DNA from: Novosphingobium kunmingense
GTDB taxonomy: Bacteria > Pseudomonadota > Alphaproteobacteria > Sphingomonadales > Sphingomonadaceae
Direction of reading: 5' to 3'
NCBI RefSeq assembly: GCF_002813245.1
Contig: NZ_PHUF01000006.1
Span: 62,001-126,000, forward strand
Length of the DNA stretch: 64,000 nt
How positions within the stretch are numbered: the stretch's first letter is position 1; each line of letters starts with the position of its first letter. Below are positions 49,586-58,219 of the stretch, piece by piece. Made by a program: the position numbers and the translations under genes. The notes beneath the pieces were generated by a model, which was given only the letters and a program-made list of their open reading frames with translations, was not told the DNA's origin and made no database searches.

Positions 49586-51115
49586 TCAATGCCCCATCGA
49601 CATGCCACCCGATTTCTTCGGACGCGGGGCGAGCCAGATAAGCACAGCGGCAAACAGCGTGATGGAAGAGGTTACCCAGAACGTGTGGATGAGCGCGAGG
49701 GTTGTGGCCTCGAGCTCAGCCATGTTGCCAAGCACCTGCAGGGTCTGATCCGGCGAGAAGCCAAGCCCCGAGAGATTTGCCTGAGCAGCCTCGGGCTGCA
49801 TGGTTCCAACGATGTCGTTGCGCGCCAACCTTTGGGTATCGCCCCAATAGGAAAGCGTTACCGATGTCGCCACGGCCGTCGCGATGGTCCGCACAAAGCT
49901 TTGCAACCCGGCGGCCGACGCGACCTCGTCGTCATCCACTGTATTGAGGTTCATGGCGGTCAGCGGCAGCATCATGAGGGGAACTCCAAGGCCCTGTACG
50001 AACTGCGGCAGGCTGAGCGTCCAGAAATCGGAGTCGGTTGTCCAGTTCGTGCGGATCAGCGTTGTCAGACCCACCCACGTAAGTCCGCAGAACACCAGCA
50101 GACGCGGGTCGAACCGGTCGAGCAAAAATGCGACCAGCCCCACGGTAATCAAACCGGCGAAGGCGACAAAGGATGAGGACAGGCCGGAATCTGTTGCCGG
50201 GAAACCAAGCCACGCTTGTTGCCATTGCGGAATGACCACGAAACTGGCGAAATAGGCGCCAAAGGCCAGGGACAGGACGGTCAGGCTCACGCTGAAGCCG
50301 CGATGCCGCAACACCCGCAGATCGACGATAGGATGGTCTTCGCCCAGTTCCCAAACGACGAAGACAACAAAGCCGATCAGCGACGCAATCGCCAGCGCCA
50401 CGATCATCGGGTCGGCGAACCAGTCATGGTTGCGGCCGAGGTCGAGTACAAGTTGCAGGCAACCGACCCACAGCACCAGCAAGAGCAGGCCAATGAAGTC
50501 GATCGGCAGAACCTCTCTGTCCGTCTCGATCGGCCTCAGCAAAGCCATGGCCAGGACAGTGCAAAGCACCGCCACAGGAATATTGATGAGGAATATCCAG
50601 TTCCAGCTGAAGTTATCCGTCAGCCAGCCGCCGATGATCGGTCCCAAGGCCGGCCCCATCAGCAGGGTGGAGGCCCACAATCCCATGGCCATGTTGGCTT
50701 TCTCCGGCGGAAAGACCTTGACCAGAAGCGTCTGGGACATCGGCATCAGGAAGGCGCCGAATATGCCTTGGCCGATGCGGCAGGCAATCAGCATTCCGAT
50801 CGTCCCGGAAATTCCACACAGCAATGAAAAGATGCCAAAGCCGACCATGCTCAAAACAAAAGTCCGTACCGATCCGAACCGGGCCGCGACCCACCCGGTC
50901 AACGGCACACAGATCGCTTCCGCCACGGCGTAAGAGGTGATGATCCACGCCCCTTGTTCGAGCGTAATGCCCAGACTTCCGGCAATGTGCGGGATCGAGA
51001 CATTGGCGATGGTCAGGTCTAGAATGACCATGAAATTGCCGAGTGCCAGCACAAAGCCCGCGAGAATCTGCCGGGATGGCGCGATCCCGCCACTGACCGA
51101 CACGGCGGCACTCAT
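49586..51115 (-). CDS. EmrB/QacA-type MFS drug exporter (14-TM)
   Basis: 509 residues with about fourteen hydrophobic segments. LGNFMVILDLTIANVSIPHI and GWVAARFGSVRTFVLSMVGF are TM1 and loop 2-3 landmarks of DHA2 transporters, and ALGPIIGGWLTDNFSWNWIF is the motif C region. It pumps hydrophobic compounds by proton antiport and works with the HlyD-type protein encoded 6 bases upstream on the same strand. A solvent- or phenolic-efflux role fits the surrounding catabolic genes. Confidence 0.9.
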   Translation of the reverse strand: MSAAVSVSGGIAPSRQILAGFVLALGNFMVILDLTIANVSIPHIAGSLGITLEQGAWIITSYAVAEAICVPLTGWVAARFGSVRTFVLSMVGFGIFSLLCGISGTIGMLIACRIGQGIFGAFLMPMSQTLLVKVFPPEKANMAMGLWASTLLMGPALGPIIGGWLTDNFSWNWIFLINIPVAVLCTVLAMALLRPIETDREVLPIDFIGLLLLVLWVGCLQLVLDLGRNHDWFADPMIVALAIASLIGFVVFVVWELGEDHPIVDLRVLRHRGFSVSLTVLSLAFGAYFASFVVIPQWQQAWLGFPATDSGLSSSFVAFAGLITVGLVAFLLDRFDPRLLVFCGLTWVGLTTLIRTNWTTDSDFWTLSLPQFVQGLGVPLMMLPLTAMNLNTVDDDEVASAAGLQSFVRTIATAVATSVTLSYWGDTQRLARNDIVGTMQPEAAQANLSGLGFSPDQTLQVLGNMAELEATTLALIHTFWVTSSITLFAAVLIWLAPRPKKSGGMSMGH

Positions 51116-51121
51116 AACGCG

Positions 51122-52267
51122 TCACTCACTTGAAACATCGATCTCGACGTCCATCGACAGACCGACGCGCAACGGATGTTCCCTGAGCTCGGCGGGATCG
51201 AGTTCGATCCGCACCGGCAGGCGCTGGACGGTCTTGATCCAGTTGCCGGTGGCGTTCTGCGCGGGGATCACCGCCATCGACGATCCGGTTCCGCCGGCAA
51301 TCCCGGTGACCTTGCCGTGATAGACGACATCGCCGCCGTAAAGGTCCGAGGTGAGCGTTACTGCCATGCCGGGTCGCACCCGACCGAGCTGGCCTTCCTT
51401 GAAGTTCGCATCGACATAGAGCTTTTCGAGCGGAACGATGGTCATGATCGTCTGGCCGGGGTTGAGGCGCTGGCCGACCTGCACCTGCAACCGGCTGACC
51501 ACTCCGGCGACCGGCGCGCGGATTTCGGTGCGTTCAAGATCGAGTAAGGCCGCACCGAGCCGCGCCTGCGCGGCGCGCACGGCGGGATCGGTTTCGACGC
51601 TCGAACCGCGCACCAGCGCGTCGTTCGCCGCCAACTGGCCTTGGGCGACACGGCGGGCCGAGGCGACCTCGGAGATGCCGCCGCGCGCTGCGTCGAGCGC
51701 GGCGCTGGCCGCCGCATAGGCCCTGCGCGCCTGGGTCACTTCATCGCCCGAAACCGCGCCGCTGCCCGCGACGGCTTCGCGGCGGCGCAGGTCGACCCGC
51801 GCCTTGTCGAAATCGGCCTCAGCCATGCGCAGCCGCGCTTGCGCCTGGACAAGACCGGCGCTCGACGTATCGATCTGCGCCGACAGCGCACTGTTGGTTG
51901 CGACGACTTGTCCGAACTTGCGCCGCGCGGCGGCAAGATCGGCCTCTGCCTGTGCGACCGCGATGCTGGCATTGGCCTGATCGAGCCGGACCAGCACATC
52001 GCCCGCCTTCACCTGCTGCGTATCCTTGACCAGCACTTCGACCGCAGAACCGGCAACCAAGGGCGTCACCTGCGCCATCTGCGCGTTCACATAGGCATTG
52101 TCGGTGCTGACATGGTGGCGCGCGACCAGCAGATACCAGGCACCCCAGGCCAGCCCCGCCAGAACCAGCACGATCGCCAGCCGCTTCAGCCATTTGGCAC
52201 GTCCGGCCTTGCGCGCGGCGGAGACCTGCGGATCGACTTCGGGAACTTGGGCTTCGGCTTCGCTCAT
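51122..52267 (-). CDS. EmrA/HlyD-family membrane fusion protein
   Basis: 381 residues: one N-terminal transmembrane helix (LAIVLVLAGLAWGAWYLLVA), then a barrel-sandwich start VSTDNAYVNAQMAQVTPLVA, a coiled-coil hairpin (AVAQAEADLAAARRKFGQV and around), and the return strand ERTEIRAPVAGVVSRLQVQV. It bridges the inner-membrane EmrB-like pump and the outer-membrane NodT-like channel. It overlaps the outer-membrane gene stop by 4 bases and is 6 bases from the pump gene. A complete tripartite efflux system is therefore encoded in one operon. Confidence 0.9.
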   Translation of the reverse strand: MSEAEAQVPEVDPQVSAARKAGRAKWLKRLAIVLVLAGLAWGAWYLLVARHHVSTDNAYVNAQMAQVTPLVAGSAVEVLVKDTQQVKAGDVLVRLDQANASIAVAQAEADLAAARRKFGQVVATNSALSAQIDTSSAGLVQAQARLRMAEADFDKARVDLRRREAVAGSGAVSGDEVTQARRAYAAASAALDAARGGISEVASARRVAQGQLAANDALVRGSSVETDPAVRAAQARLGAALLDLERTEIRAPVAGVVSRLQVQVGQRLNPGQTIMTIVPLEKLYVDANFKEGQLGRVRPGMAVTLTSDLYGGDVVYHGKVTGIAGGTGSSMAVIPAQNATGNWIKTVQRLPVRIELDPAELREHPLRVGLSMDVEIDVSSE

Positions 52268-53751
52268 TGGTTGGTCTGTCCTGCTTGTCGGGCTTTGCTT
52301 GCATCGAACCCGCCGCCCAGCGCGCGGATCATCGCCAGCGTTGCGCCGCGTTCGTATGTCTCGAGCCCGATCACCGCGAGCCGCAAGTCCTGCACCCCGC
52401 GCTCGCTGGCGAGGACATCAAGGTAGCTGGCCAGCCCGGCTTCGTAGCGCTTGCGCACCAGGCCGAGCGCATCTTCGCTTGCGGTCAATGCCATACGGGC
52501 CGCACCCAGCCGCTTGTCCGCCGCATCGCGCTGGGTCACCGCGTCGGCAGCCTGCTGATAGGCGGTGACGACGGTCTGGTTGTAGTTTGCGACGGCCTCG
52601 TCATAGGCCGCCCAGGCGCCGCCATATTGCGCCTTGATCGCACCGCCCTGGAAGATCGGCAGACTGATCGCCGGGCCAACGCTGCCGAACAGCGACCCCG
52701 AATCGACCAGATTGCCAAGGCCGAGCGATTGGAACCCGATCAGCGCCCTGAGGTTGATCGACGGGAAAAACCCGGCGCGGGCGACCTTGACCCGGCTTTC
52801 CGCAGCCTCGACCCGATCGCGCGCCGCGACGATGTCGGGGCGCCGACCGAGCAGGTCGGTGTTCACACCTTCGGGCACCCAGGCGGGCGTCGAGGGTGTA
52901 AGCGGCGGGCGGGTGATCGACCGGCCCCGATCCGGTCCTGCCCCAACCAGAGCCGCGAGCTGGTTGCGGCGCAGGCCGATGTTTTCCTCGACCGCCGCGA
53001 GATCCTGCTCAGCCAAGGCCACTTCGGCATCGGCGCGGCGCAGGCTGGCGAGGTTGTCGAGTCCGTTGCGCTGGCGCTGCGCCACCAGATCGCGGGTTGT
53101 CTGGCGGTTGCCGAGCATGGCCGCCGCGTTGTCGCGCTCGCGGTAATGGCGTCCGAGTTCGGCATAGGCTGCGCTGATCGCCACAGACAGCACCAGACGC
53201 GCCTGCGCGGCATCGACCACCGCCGCTCTGGTCTCCGACGTCGCGGCAGCATAGGCCGCGCGGTTGCGACCCCACAGGTCGAGATCGAAGCCGAAGCTCA
53301 GCGAGGTTTGGCCATAGTCTTTCCAGCCATCGGGCAGGAACTGCGCGGGGATGCCGTTGTTGCCGCTCTGGCGGCGCATACCGCCTTCGGCCTCGGCACC
53401 GATCGTTGGCAGCCGCGCGGCCCCGGCGCGCTGGGCTTCGGCTTCGGCGCGCCTGACCCGCGCCATCGCCACCGCGACTTGCGGCGAGTTCGCCAATCCT
53501 TCCTCGATCAGCGCGTTCAGTTGCGGATCGCCTGCCAGCCGCCACCATTGATCGGGCGGCCAGGTGGCGTTGCCGCGCTCGGCGAGGGTCTGCCCGGCCT
53601 CGATTGAAGCGGCGGTTTCCATTGCCGGATGAACGCCGGCATCGGGGACCGCAACGCAGCCTGCGAGTGCCAGTGACAAGGCGGTGCCGGCCACGCGCAC
53701 GGTGTGGTTCGTCCGGTTCGTGGGTCTTGGCTGCTGGACTGATCGGGACAC
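52264..53751 (-). CDS. NodT/TolC-family outer-membrane efflux lipoprotein
   Basis: 495 residues. Signal peptide with lipobox LAGC (VALAGCVAVPDAG-like region), then two outer-membrane-factor repeats: WRLAGDPQLNALIEEGLANS and later NTDLLGRRPDIVAARDRVEA, and long heptad stretches typical of the alpha-helical tunnel. It is the outer-membrane exit for the EmrAB-like pump encoded downstream. First gene of the efflux operon; the MarR-type operator lies just upstream. Confidence 0.88.
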   Translation of the reverse strand: MSRSVQQPRPTNRTNHTVRVAGTALSLALAGCVAVPDAGVHPAMETAASIEAGQTLAERGNATWPPDQWWRLAGDPQLNALIEEGLANSPQVAVAMARVRRAEAEAQRAGAARLPTIGAEAEGGMRRQSGNNGIPAQFLPDGWKDYGQTSLSFGFDLDLWGRNRAAYAAATSETRAAVVDAAQARLVLSVAISAAYAELGRHYRERDNAAAMLGNRQTTRDLVAQRQRNGLDNLASLRRADAEVALAEQDLAAVEENIGLRRNQLAALVGAGPDRGRSITRPPLTPSTPAWVPEGVNTDLLGRRPDIVAARDRVEAAESRVKVARAGFFPSINLRALIGFQSLGLGNLVDSGSLFGSVGPAISLPIFQGGAIKAQYGGAWAAYDEAVANYNQTVVTAYQQAADAVTQRDAADKRLGAARMALTASEDALGLVRKRYEAGLASYLDVLASERGVQDLRLAVIGLETYERGATLAMIRALGGGFDASKARQAGQTNQ

Positions 53752-53770
53752 AGCGCGCCGATAGCAGGTC

Positions 53771-53791
53771 GTAAGATGTATTACAATCTAC
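53771..53791. promoter_or_regulatory. MarR-type palindrome between efflux operon and marR gene
   Basis: Contains the palindrome TGTATTACA, with flanking GTA ... TAC arms continuing the symmetry, in the intergenic region between the NodT start and the divergent MarR start. This is the expected position and form of an operator for a MarR repressor controlling both units. Confidence 0.55.
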
Positions 53792-53843
53792 CGTACAAAA
53801 ATATTGCTTCAAACGAACAGACAGATGTCCTATCGCATGTCAC

Positions 53844-54308
53844 ATGATTGACGCGGCACAGCACGAACGGTTCGTGACCGAGGCGGATGAGTTGATCTTC
53901 CTCATCGAGGAGGTTCCCCGCCGACTCAGGCGCATGTTTACGGTCTCGATGGCCGCGTTCGACATGACCACTCCGCAATGGCGGGCGCTGTCGTATATCA
54001 TGCGCACGCCCGGTTTGAACCAGACCATGCTCGCGCGACAACTGGATCTCGAACGGGCTTCAGTGGGCCATATCGTCGATCAGCTCGAAGCGGCAGGCCT
54101 TGCTGAACGTCGCGCGGCCGGGGGAGACCGGCGGGTTTGGACCTTGCACCCCTTGCCGAAAGCGATCGAAATCCTCCCCTCGGTGCGGAAGGTCGCCGAT
54201 CGACTCTATCTGGATTTGCTCCGCAACGTCCCCCTTGAGGACATCAACCAAATGCGCTCCACGCTCTCCAGGATGGTAGCCAACATCAGTGGTCTCGACC
54301 CCGACTGA
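53844..54308 (+). CDS. MarR-family transcriptional regulator
   Basis: 154 residues: TTPQWRALSYIMRTPGLNQT, LARQLDLERASVGHIVDQLE (recognition region) and GDRRVWTLHPLPKA (wing) are the MarR winged-helix pattern. Divergent from the efflux operon, with a shared palindrome in between, so most likely its repressor, released by phenolic or lipophilic compounds. Dimer helices flank the domain. Confidence 0.88.
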   Translation: MIDAAQHERFVTEADELIFLIEEVPRRLRRMFTVSMAAFDMTTPQWRALSYIMRTPGLNQTMLARQLDLERASVGHIVDQLEAAGLAERRAAGGDRRVWTLHPLPKAIEILPSVRKVADRLYLDLLRNVPLEDINQMRSTLSRMVANISGLDPD

Positions 54309-54336
54309 AGTCGGTTTGGGTTGGCAAGAATGCCCG

Positions 54337-54729
54337 TTACATGTTGTAGGCCCCGCGACCGCTGGCGACCAGCGTCCCGGCCTCATCGTGAATGCGCACG
54401 TCGGCAACGCTTAGCGATTTCCCGGCCTTGATCAGGCGCCCTTCGGCATGAAGCGTCTGGCGGCTCGCTGCCCGATGGTAATCGACCCTCAGGTCGGCTG
54501 TGGATTTGCACATGTTGCCTGAGGCCAGGACTGCATAGAATCCCGTCAGATCGATCAACGAGGCCAGAATTCCGCCGTGCATCGACGGGAGCGCGGGATT
54601 GGAGATCATCTCATCCCGCCACGGCATTTCGATCAGGATGTGCTCTGCGCCAGCTTCGACCATCCGCAAGTTCAGCCAGCGGTGAAACGGCGCGACCAGC
54701 AGGGCGCGGTTGAGCTCTTCCAGCGTCAT
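54337..54729 (-). CDS. PaaI-type hot-dog thioesterase
   Basis: 130 residues. PSMHGGILASLIDLTGFYAV is the hot-dog helix with the HGG signature of the PaaI subfamily, and KSTADLRVDYHRAASRQTLH the adjoining strand. It hydrolyses acyl-CoA thioesters, perhaps salvaging CoA from dead-end intermediates of the CYP153 or acyl-CoA dehydrogenase modules. It overlaps the upstream hydrolase stop by 4 bases. Confidence 0.85.
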   Translation of the reverse strand: MTLEELNRALLVAPFHRWLNLRMVEAGAEHILIEMPWRDEMISNPALPSMHGGILASLIDLTGFYAVLASGNMCKSTADLRVDYHRAASRQTLHAEGRLIKAGKSLSVADVRIHDEAGTLVASGRGAYNM

Positions 54730-55583
54730 GCAATCGTCTCCGGTTCGGACTGGCTCTCGAGGAATTCGATGATAGCACGACTGAATACGTGGTTGTCGTC
54801 GCCGACAACCATGTGTCCAGCGCCCGAGACGTCGGTGAAATGCGCGCCAGGTACCATCTCGACAAATCGCTGCGCGGCCTCAAGTGAAATCAGGTCGCTC
54901 GACCCGCCCCGCACGAGGTGGACCGGCAGCTTGAGAGTGCCTGCAGCAGCCTTGGTCTGCGCATAGTCCTTCTCCCTGCGTCCGGTCATCCCGCTTAGAA
55001 AGCCGGGATCCCAATGCCAACGATAGCGCTGGTCCGGGTCGAGACGGAGATAGCTCTTCAGGCCTTCGCTTGCGCCTCGCTTCTCGCGGTTCGGCATATA
55101 GTCTGCGATCGCCTCTGCGGCTTCGTCGTATGACGCGAAGCCGTGCTCCACATGGGCGTTCATGAAGCCGACAATCCTCGAAACTCCGTCGGGATCCATC
55201 TCAGGAGTGACATCGACCAGCGTCAAGGAAGCGAAGCTGCCCGGACGCAGCGCGCCTTCCGCCACCAATGCAGCCAATCCGCCAAGCGATGCGCCGATCA
55301 CATGCGGCCGGTGGTCCAGCCTGTCGCAGACCGCGAGGATATCCTTGCCGAAATCGGCAAAGCCGTACTGGTCGGGGGCAGCCCAGTCGCTTTCGCCATG
55401 GCCGCGCATGTCGATTGCCACCGAGCGATAACCGTGCTGCGCCAATTGCTGCATCGTCCTGCGCCAGGTGCGCCGGGTTTGCCCTCCGCCATGCGCCAGT
55501 AATACCGGCGGCCGACCATGACCATCGCCGGCAAGGCTTGCCGCGATGGAGATGCCCCCGCTTCCATCAAACGTCATGTGCAT
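54726..55583 (-). CDS. Alpha/beta hydrolase
   Basis: 285 residues. LLAHGGGQTRRTWRRTMQQL (oxyanion hole region), VIGASLGGLAALVAEG (Ser nucleophile) and SGAGHMVVGDDN (His). It is coupled to the thioesterase downstream and follows the ferredoxin gene by 10 bases, so it belongs to the P450 operon. The start is uncertain between 55583 and 55577. Could hydrolyse an ester or lactone formed during alkane oxidation; not determined by sequence. Confidence 0.82.
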   Translation of the reverse strand: MHMTFDGSGGISIAASLAGDGHGRPPVLLAHGGGQTRRTWRRTMQQLAQHGYRSVAIDMRGHGESDWAAPDQYGFADFGKDILAVCDRLDHRPHVIGASLGGLAALVAEGALRPGSFASLTLVDVTPEMDPDGVSRIVGFMNAHVEHGFASYDEAAEAIADYMPNREKRGASEGLKSYLRLDPDQRYRWHWDPGFLSGMTGRREKDYAQTKAAAGTLKLPVHLVRGGSSDLISLEAAQRFVEMVPGAHFTDVSGAGHMVVGDDNHVFSRAIIEFLESQSEPETIA

Positions 55584-55593
55584 GGCGTCTTGC

Positions 55594-55920
55594 TTAGTGC
55601 TGAAGCTCGGGCAGATGCAGCACCAAGCCATCGAGTTCGGGGACCATCGGAATCTGGCAGGCGAGCCGGCTGGTTTCGGTCGTTCCCTCGGCGAACTGGA
55701 TCAGATCGCTCTCCATGCCGCCTTCTTCCGGTGGCCCGACCCGATCCATCCAGGCCTGATCGACATGGACATGGCACGTGGCGCAGGCACAGACCCCGCC
55801 GCAATCGCCGTCGATCCCCGGCACACTGTTGAACAGGGCGGCCTCACGGGCGCTGAGGCCCTCGTCTATTTCAACCGACCGACGTGTGCCGTCGGCGGAA
55901 ACAAAAGTTACGTTGATCAT
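55594..55920 (-). CDS. [2Fe-2S] ferredoxin, putidaredoxin type
   Basis: 108 residues. GDCGGVCACATCHVHV plus the later LACQIPMV gives the four cluster Cys in C-x5-C-x2-C...C spacing, as in putidaredoxin. It supplies electrons to a bacterial class I P450; the CYP153-type gene lies 33 bases upstream in the same operon. The matching FAD ferredoxin reductase is not in the window. Confidence 0.9.
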   Translation of the reverse strand: MINVTFVSADGTRRSVEIDEGLSAREAALFNSVPGIDGDCGGVCACATCHVHVDQAWMDRVGPPEEGGMESDLIQFAEGTTETSRLACQIPMVPELDGLVLHLPELQH

Positions 55921-55953
55921 CTGGAAGTTCCGTATTTGTAACGAGCCAAGCCT

Positions 55954-57219
55954 TCAGTGGGCGTGAAGTTTCACCGGCAGCCGGGTGATGCCGCGAACCA
56001 GATTGGACAGCAGCCGCTCCGGCTCGCCGACAACTTCGACGAAGCGAAAGCGCTTGAGGATCTCTTCCCAGATGATGCGCAGTTGCAATTCAGCCAGACG
56101 GTTGCCCATGCAGCGGTGGATGCCGAACCCGAAGGAAAGGTGGTGGCGCGGATTTTCGCGGTCGATGATGAACTTGTCGGCCCGGTCGATCACGGTTTCG
56201 TCACGGTTGCCCGAGAGATACCACATCACCACCTTGTCACCCTTCTTGATCTGCTTTCCGCCGATTTCGGCGTCCTCCAGCGCGGTACGGCGCATGTGGG
56301 TCAGCGGTGTCTGCCAGCGGATGATTTCGGGAATCATGCTGGAAACGAGCGCCGGATTGTCCCGCAACTTCTGATATTCGCCGGGGTTCTGGTTCAGCGC
56401 CAGGACCCCGCCACTGATCGAATTGCGGGTAGTGTCGTTGCCGCCCACGATCAGCAACAGCAGATTGCCGAGAAATTCGAGAAACGGCATGTCGCGGGTC
56501 GCGGGCGAATGCGCCATCATCGAGATCAGGTCGTTGCCGCCGGGCTGGTCGATCCGCTGGTCCCACAGGCCCTTGAAGTACATCGCACACTGGATGAGTT
56601 CCTCGCGGCGTTGTTCGAACGATTCGACGATGCCGGTCTCTGGCGACGCGGTGGTAATGTCCGACCAGCGGGTCAGCTTGGCGCGCTCGTCCCAGGGGAA
56701 ATCGAAGATCGTCGCAAGCGTCATGGTGGTGAGTTCGACCGACACCAGCTTGACCCAGTCGATCTCCTCGCCGACCGGCAGTGAATCGAGGATCGCGCCC
56801 GCGCGTTCGCGGATGATCGGCTCAAGCAGCAGCAGGTTCGAAGGCGCGACCACCGGGCTTACCGCCTTGCGCTGCTGGTCGTGCTTGGGCTGATCCATCG
56901 CGATGAACATTTCGAGCTCGAGCGCACCTTCGATGCCGTGCATGTCCTGAACAGCGATCCCGCCCAGCTTGGCTTCCGACGAGAAAACCTTGTGGTTGGT
57001 GTCGACCGCCATGATGTCGTTGAACTTGGTCACCGACCAATAGGGTCCGAACCGGCTTTCGGCGCAGTAATGGACCGGATCCTCGCGGCGGAGCCGGGTG
57101 AAATATTCCCCCACGGTGTCATTCTGGAAGAGGTAGGGATTCGCCACGTTAATCTCGCCCAGCGGGATCGCATCGACGGAGTCGTAGTGGACTTTTTCCT
57201 GAGTTGCCGAAGTCGCCAT
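55954..57219 (-). CDS. Cytochrome P450, CYP153-like (alkane hydroxylase)
   Basis: 421 residues. FGPYWSVTKFNDIMAVDTNH, LLLIVGGNDTTRNSISGGVL (I-helix oxygen site), PEIIRWQTPLTHMRRTALED (K-helix ExxR) and LSFGFGIHRCMGNRLAELQL (heme Cys) match the CYP153A alkane hydroxylase subfamily closely by eye. Known members hydroxylate the terminal carbon of medium-chain alkanes, cycloalkanes or aromatic side chains, using ferredoxin and ferredoxin reductase. The ferredoxin gene is adjacent. A GntR regulator lies divergently upstream. Confidence 0.9.
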   Translation of the reverse strand: MATSATQEKVHYDSVDAIPLGEINVANPYLFQNDTVGEYFTRLRREDPVHYCAESRFGPYWSVTKFNDIMAVDTNHKVFSSEAKLGGIAVQDMHGIEGALELEMFIAMDQPKHDQQRKAVSPVVAPSNLLLLEPIIRERAGAILDSLPVGEEIDWVKLVSVELTTMTLATIFDFPWDERAKLTRWSDITTASPETGIVESFEQRREELIQCAMYFKGLWDQRIDQPGGNDLISMMAHSPATRDMPFLEFLGNLLLLIVGGNDTTRNSISGGVLALNQNPGEYQKLRDNPALVSSMIPEIIRWQTPLTHMRRTALEDAEIGGKQIKKGDKVVMWYLSGNRDETVIDRADKFIIDRENPRHHLSFGFGIHRCMGNRLAELQLRIIWEEILKRFRFVEVVGEPERLLSNLVRGITRLPVKLHAH

Positions 57220-57267
57220 GGAACAGACCTTTCACAATGGCGTCACCTAGGGCTGAAAGGGTCATTC

Positions 57268-57291
57268 TGTCAATAAAGATTATCAGCTTTA
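57268..57291. promoter_or_regulatory. Possible promoter and operator between P450 and GntR genes
   Basis: On the minus strand TTGACA (57268-57273) could be the -35 element for the P450 operon; next to it TAAAG and CTTTA (57274-57278 and 57287-57291) form an inverted repeat. Either the GntR regulator or an unrelated factor could bind. Weak evidence. Confidence 0.3.
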
Positions 57292-57429
57292 ATCCGCCAT
57301 TTCGGGGAGGCGCCTGGTCGGCCTCGCCTGCAATTACCGAAATGCCGCGTTTTCTGCGGGCCCCATAGCGCCGACGTTCTTCTACAGGAGATGCTAGACA
57401 CGGTGATCGATTAATGCTTATACGTTTTT

Positions 57430-58197
57430 ATGGCTTCTGTTCCCCATCGATCTCCGGACGACAACGCTGTGCCCGCAAACAAGGCGAAACGCGCCTTGCA
57501 GGTCGCGCAGGCCATCGTGTCCGATATCCAACTCAACGCCCGTGAGGCCGGAGACCGCCTCCCGCAAGAGGAGGATATGCTGGCGCGTTACGAAGTGGCG
57601 CGCGCAACCTTGCGCGAGGCGCTTCGATTTCTTGAGCTGCAGGGGGTGATCCAGCTGCAACTGGGCCGCGGTGGCGGACCGGTTGTGTCGCGGCCGCAGA
57701 CGCGCGATTTTGCCAGCTCGCTGTCGCTCATCCTGCAATTCATGGATACCGATCTGCGGGCTCTGCTCGAACTGCGCGAAGCGATCGCGCCCGATATGGC
57801 GGCAAGGGCGGCGGTGCGGGCAACCAACGCCGATCTCGCCGCACTGGACGATTGCTACGCCCAGCTCGAGCGTGACCGCGAAACCGCCGCCTTCGAGGAA
57901 ACCAACCGCCGCTTTCACGATTTGCTGGGCTGGGCCAGCGGCAATCCGACGTTCGGATTGCTCACATCGGCACTGCATTTGCTGACTCGCGATCTCGCCG
58001 TGGAATTGGGTTATTCCGCGCAGGAACGGGCCAACCAGCTGCGTTGCCTGGCGCGCGTGCTCAACGCGGTGCGCCTGCGCGATGCCGATGGTGCCCGCCG
58101 TCACATGGAGCGGCTGGTCAAGGGATCGTCGGAATATCTGGCTGCCCGCAGTCCGGAACTCGTTTCCCAAAAGGTCAGATGGGGAGACCCAGGCTAA
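57430..58197 (+). CDS. GntR-family (FadR/FCD subfamily) transcriptional regulator
   Basis: 255 residues. N-terminal winged helix AGDRLPQEEDMLARYEVARA followed by LREALRFLELQGVIQLQLGR, then an all-helical FCD ligand domain with LRALLELREAIAPDMAARAA and ETNRRFHDLLGWASGN. FCD regulators usually sense acids or acyl-CoA-like ligands. It may control the downstream acyl-CoA/thiolase genes and the divergent P450 operon. Confidence 0.87.
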   Translation: MASVPHRSPDDNAVPANKAKRALQVAQAIVSDIQLNAREAGDRLPQEEDMLARYEVARATLREALRFLELQGVIQLQLGRGGGPVVSRPQTRDFASSLSLILQFMDTDLRALLELREAIAPDMAARAAVRATNADLAALDDCYAQLERDRETAAFEETNRRFHDLLGWASGNPTFGLLTSALHLLTRDLAVELGYSAQERANQLRCLARVLNAVRLRDADGARRHMERLVKGSSEYLAARSPELVSQKVRWGDPG

Positions 58198-58219
58198 ACC
58201 AGCACTTCTGGAGAGGACA

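Noticed and set aside
55954..57219. P450 as a guaiacol O-demethylase that would link vanillate decarboxylation to catechol
   Set aside because: The sequence matches CYP153 alkane hydroxylases, and the neighbouring ferredoxin is putidaredoxin-type; no GcoB-like three-domain reductase is present.
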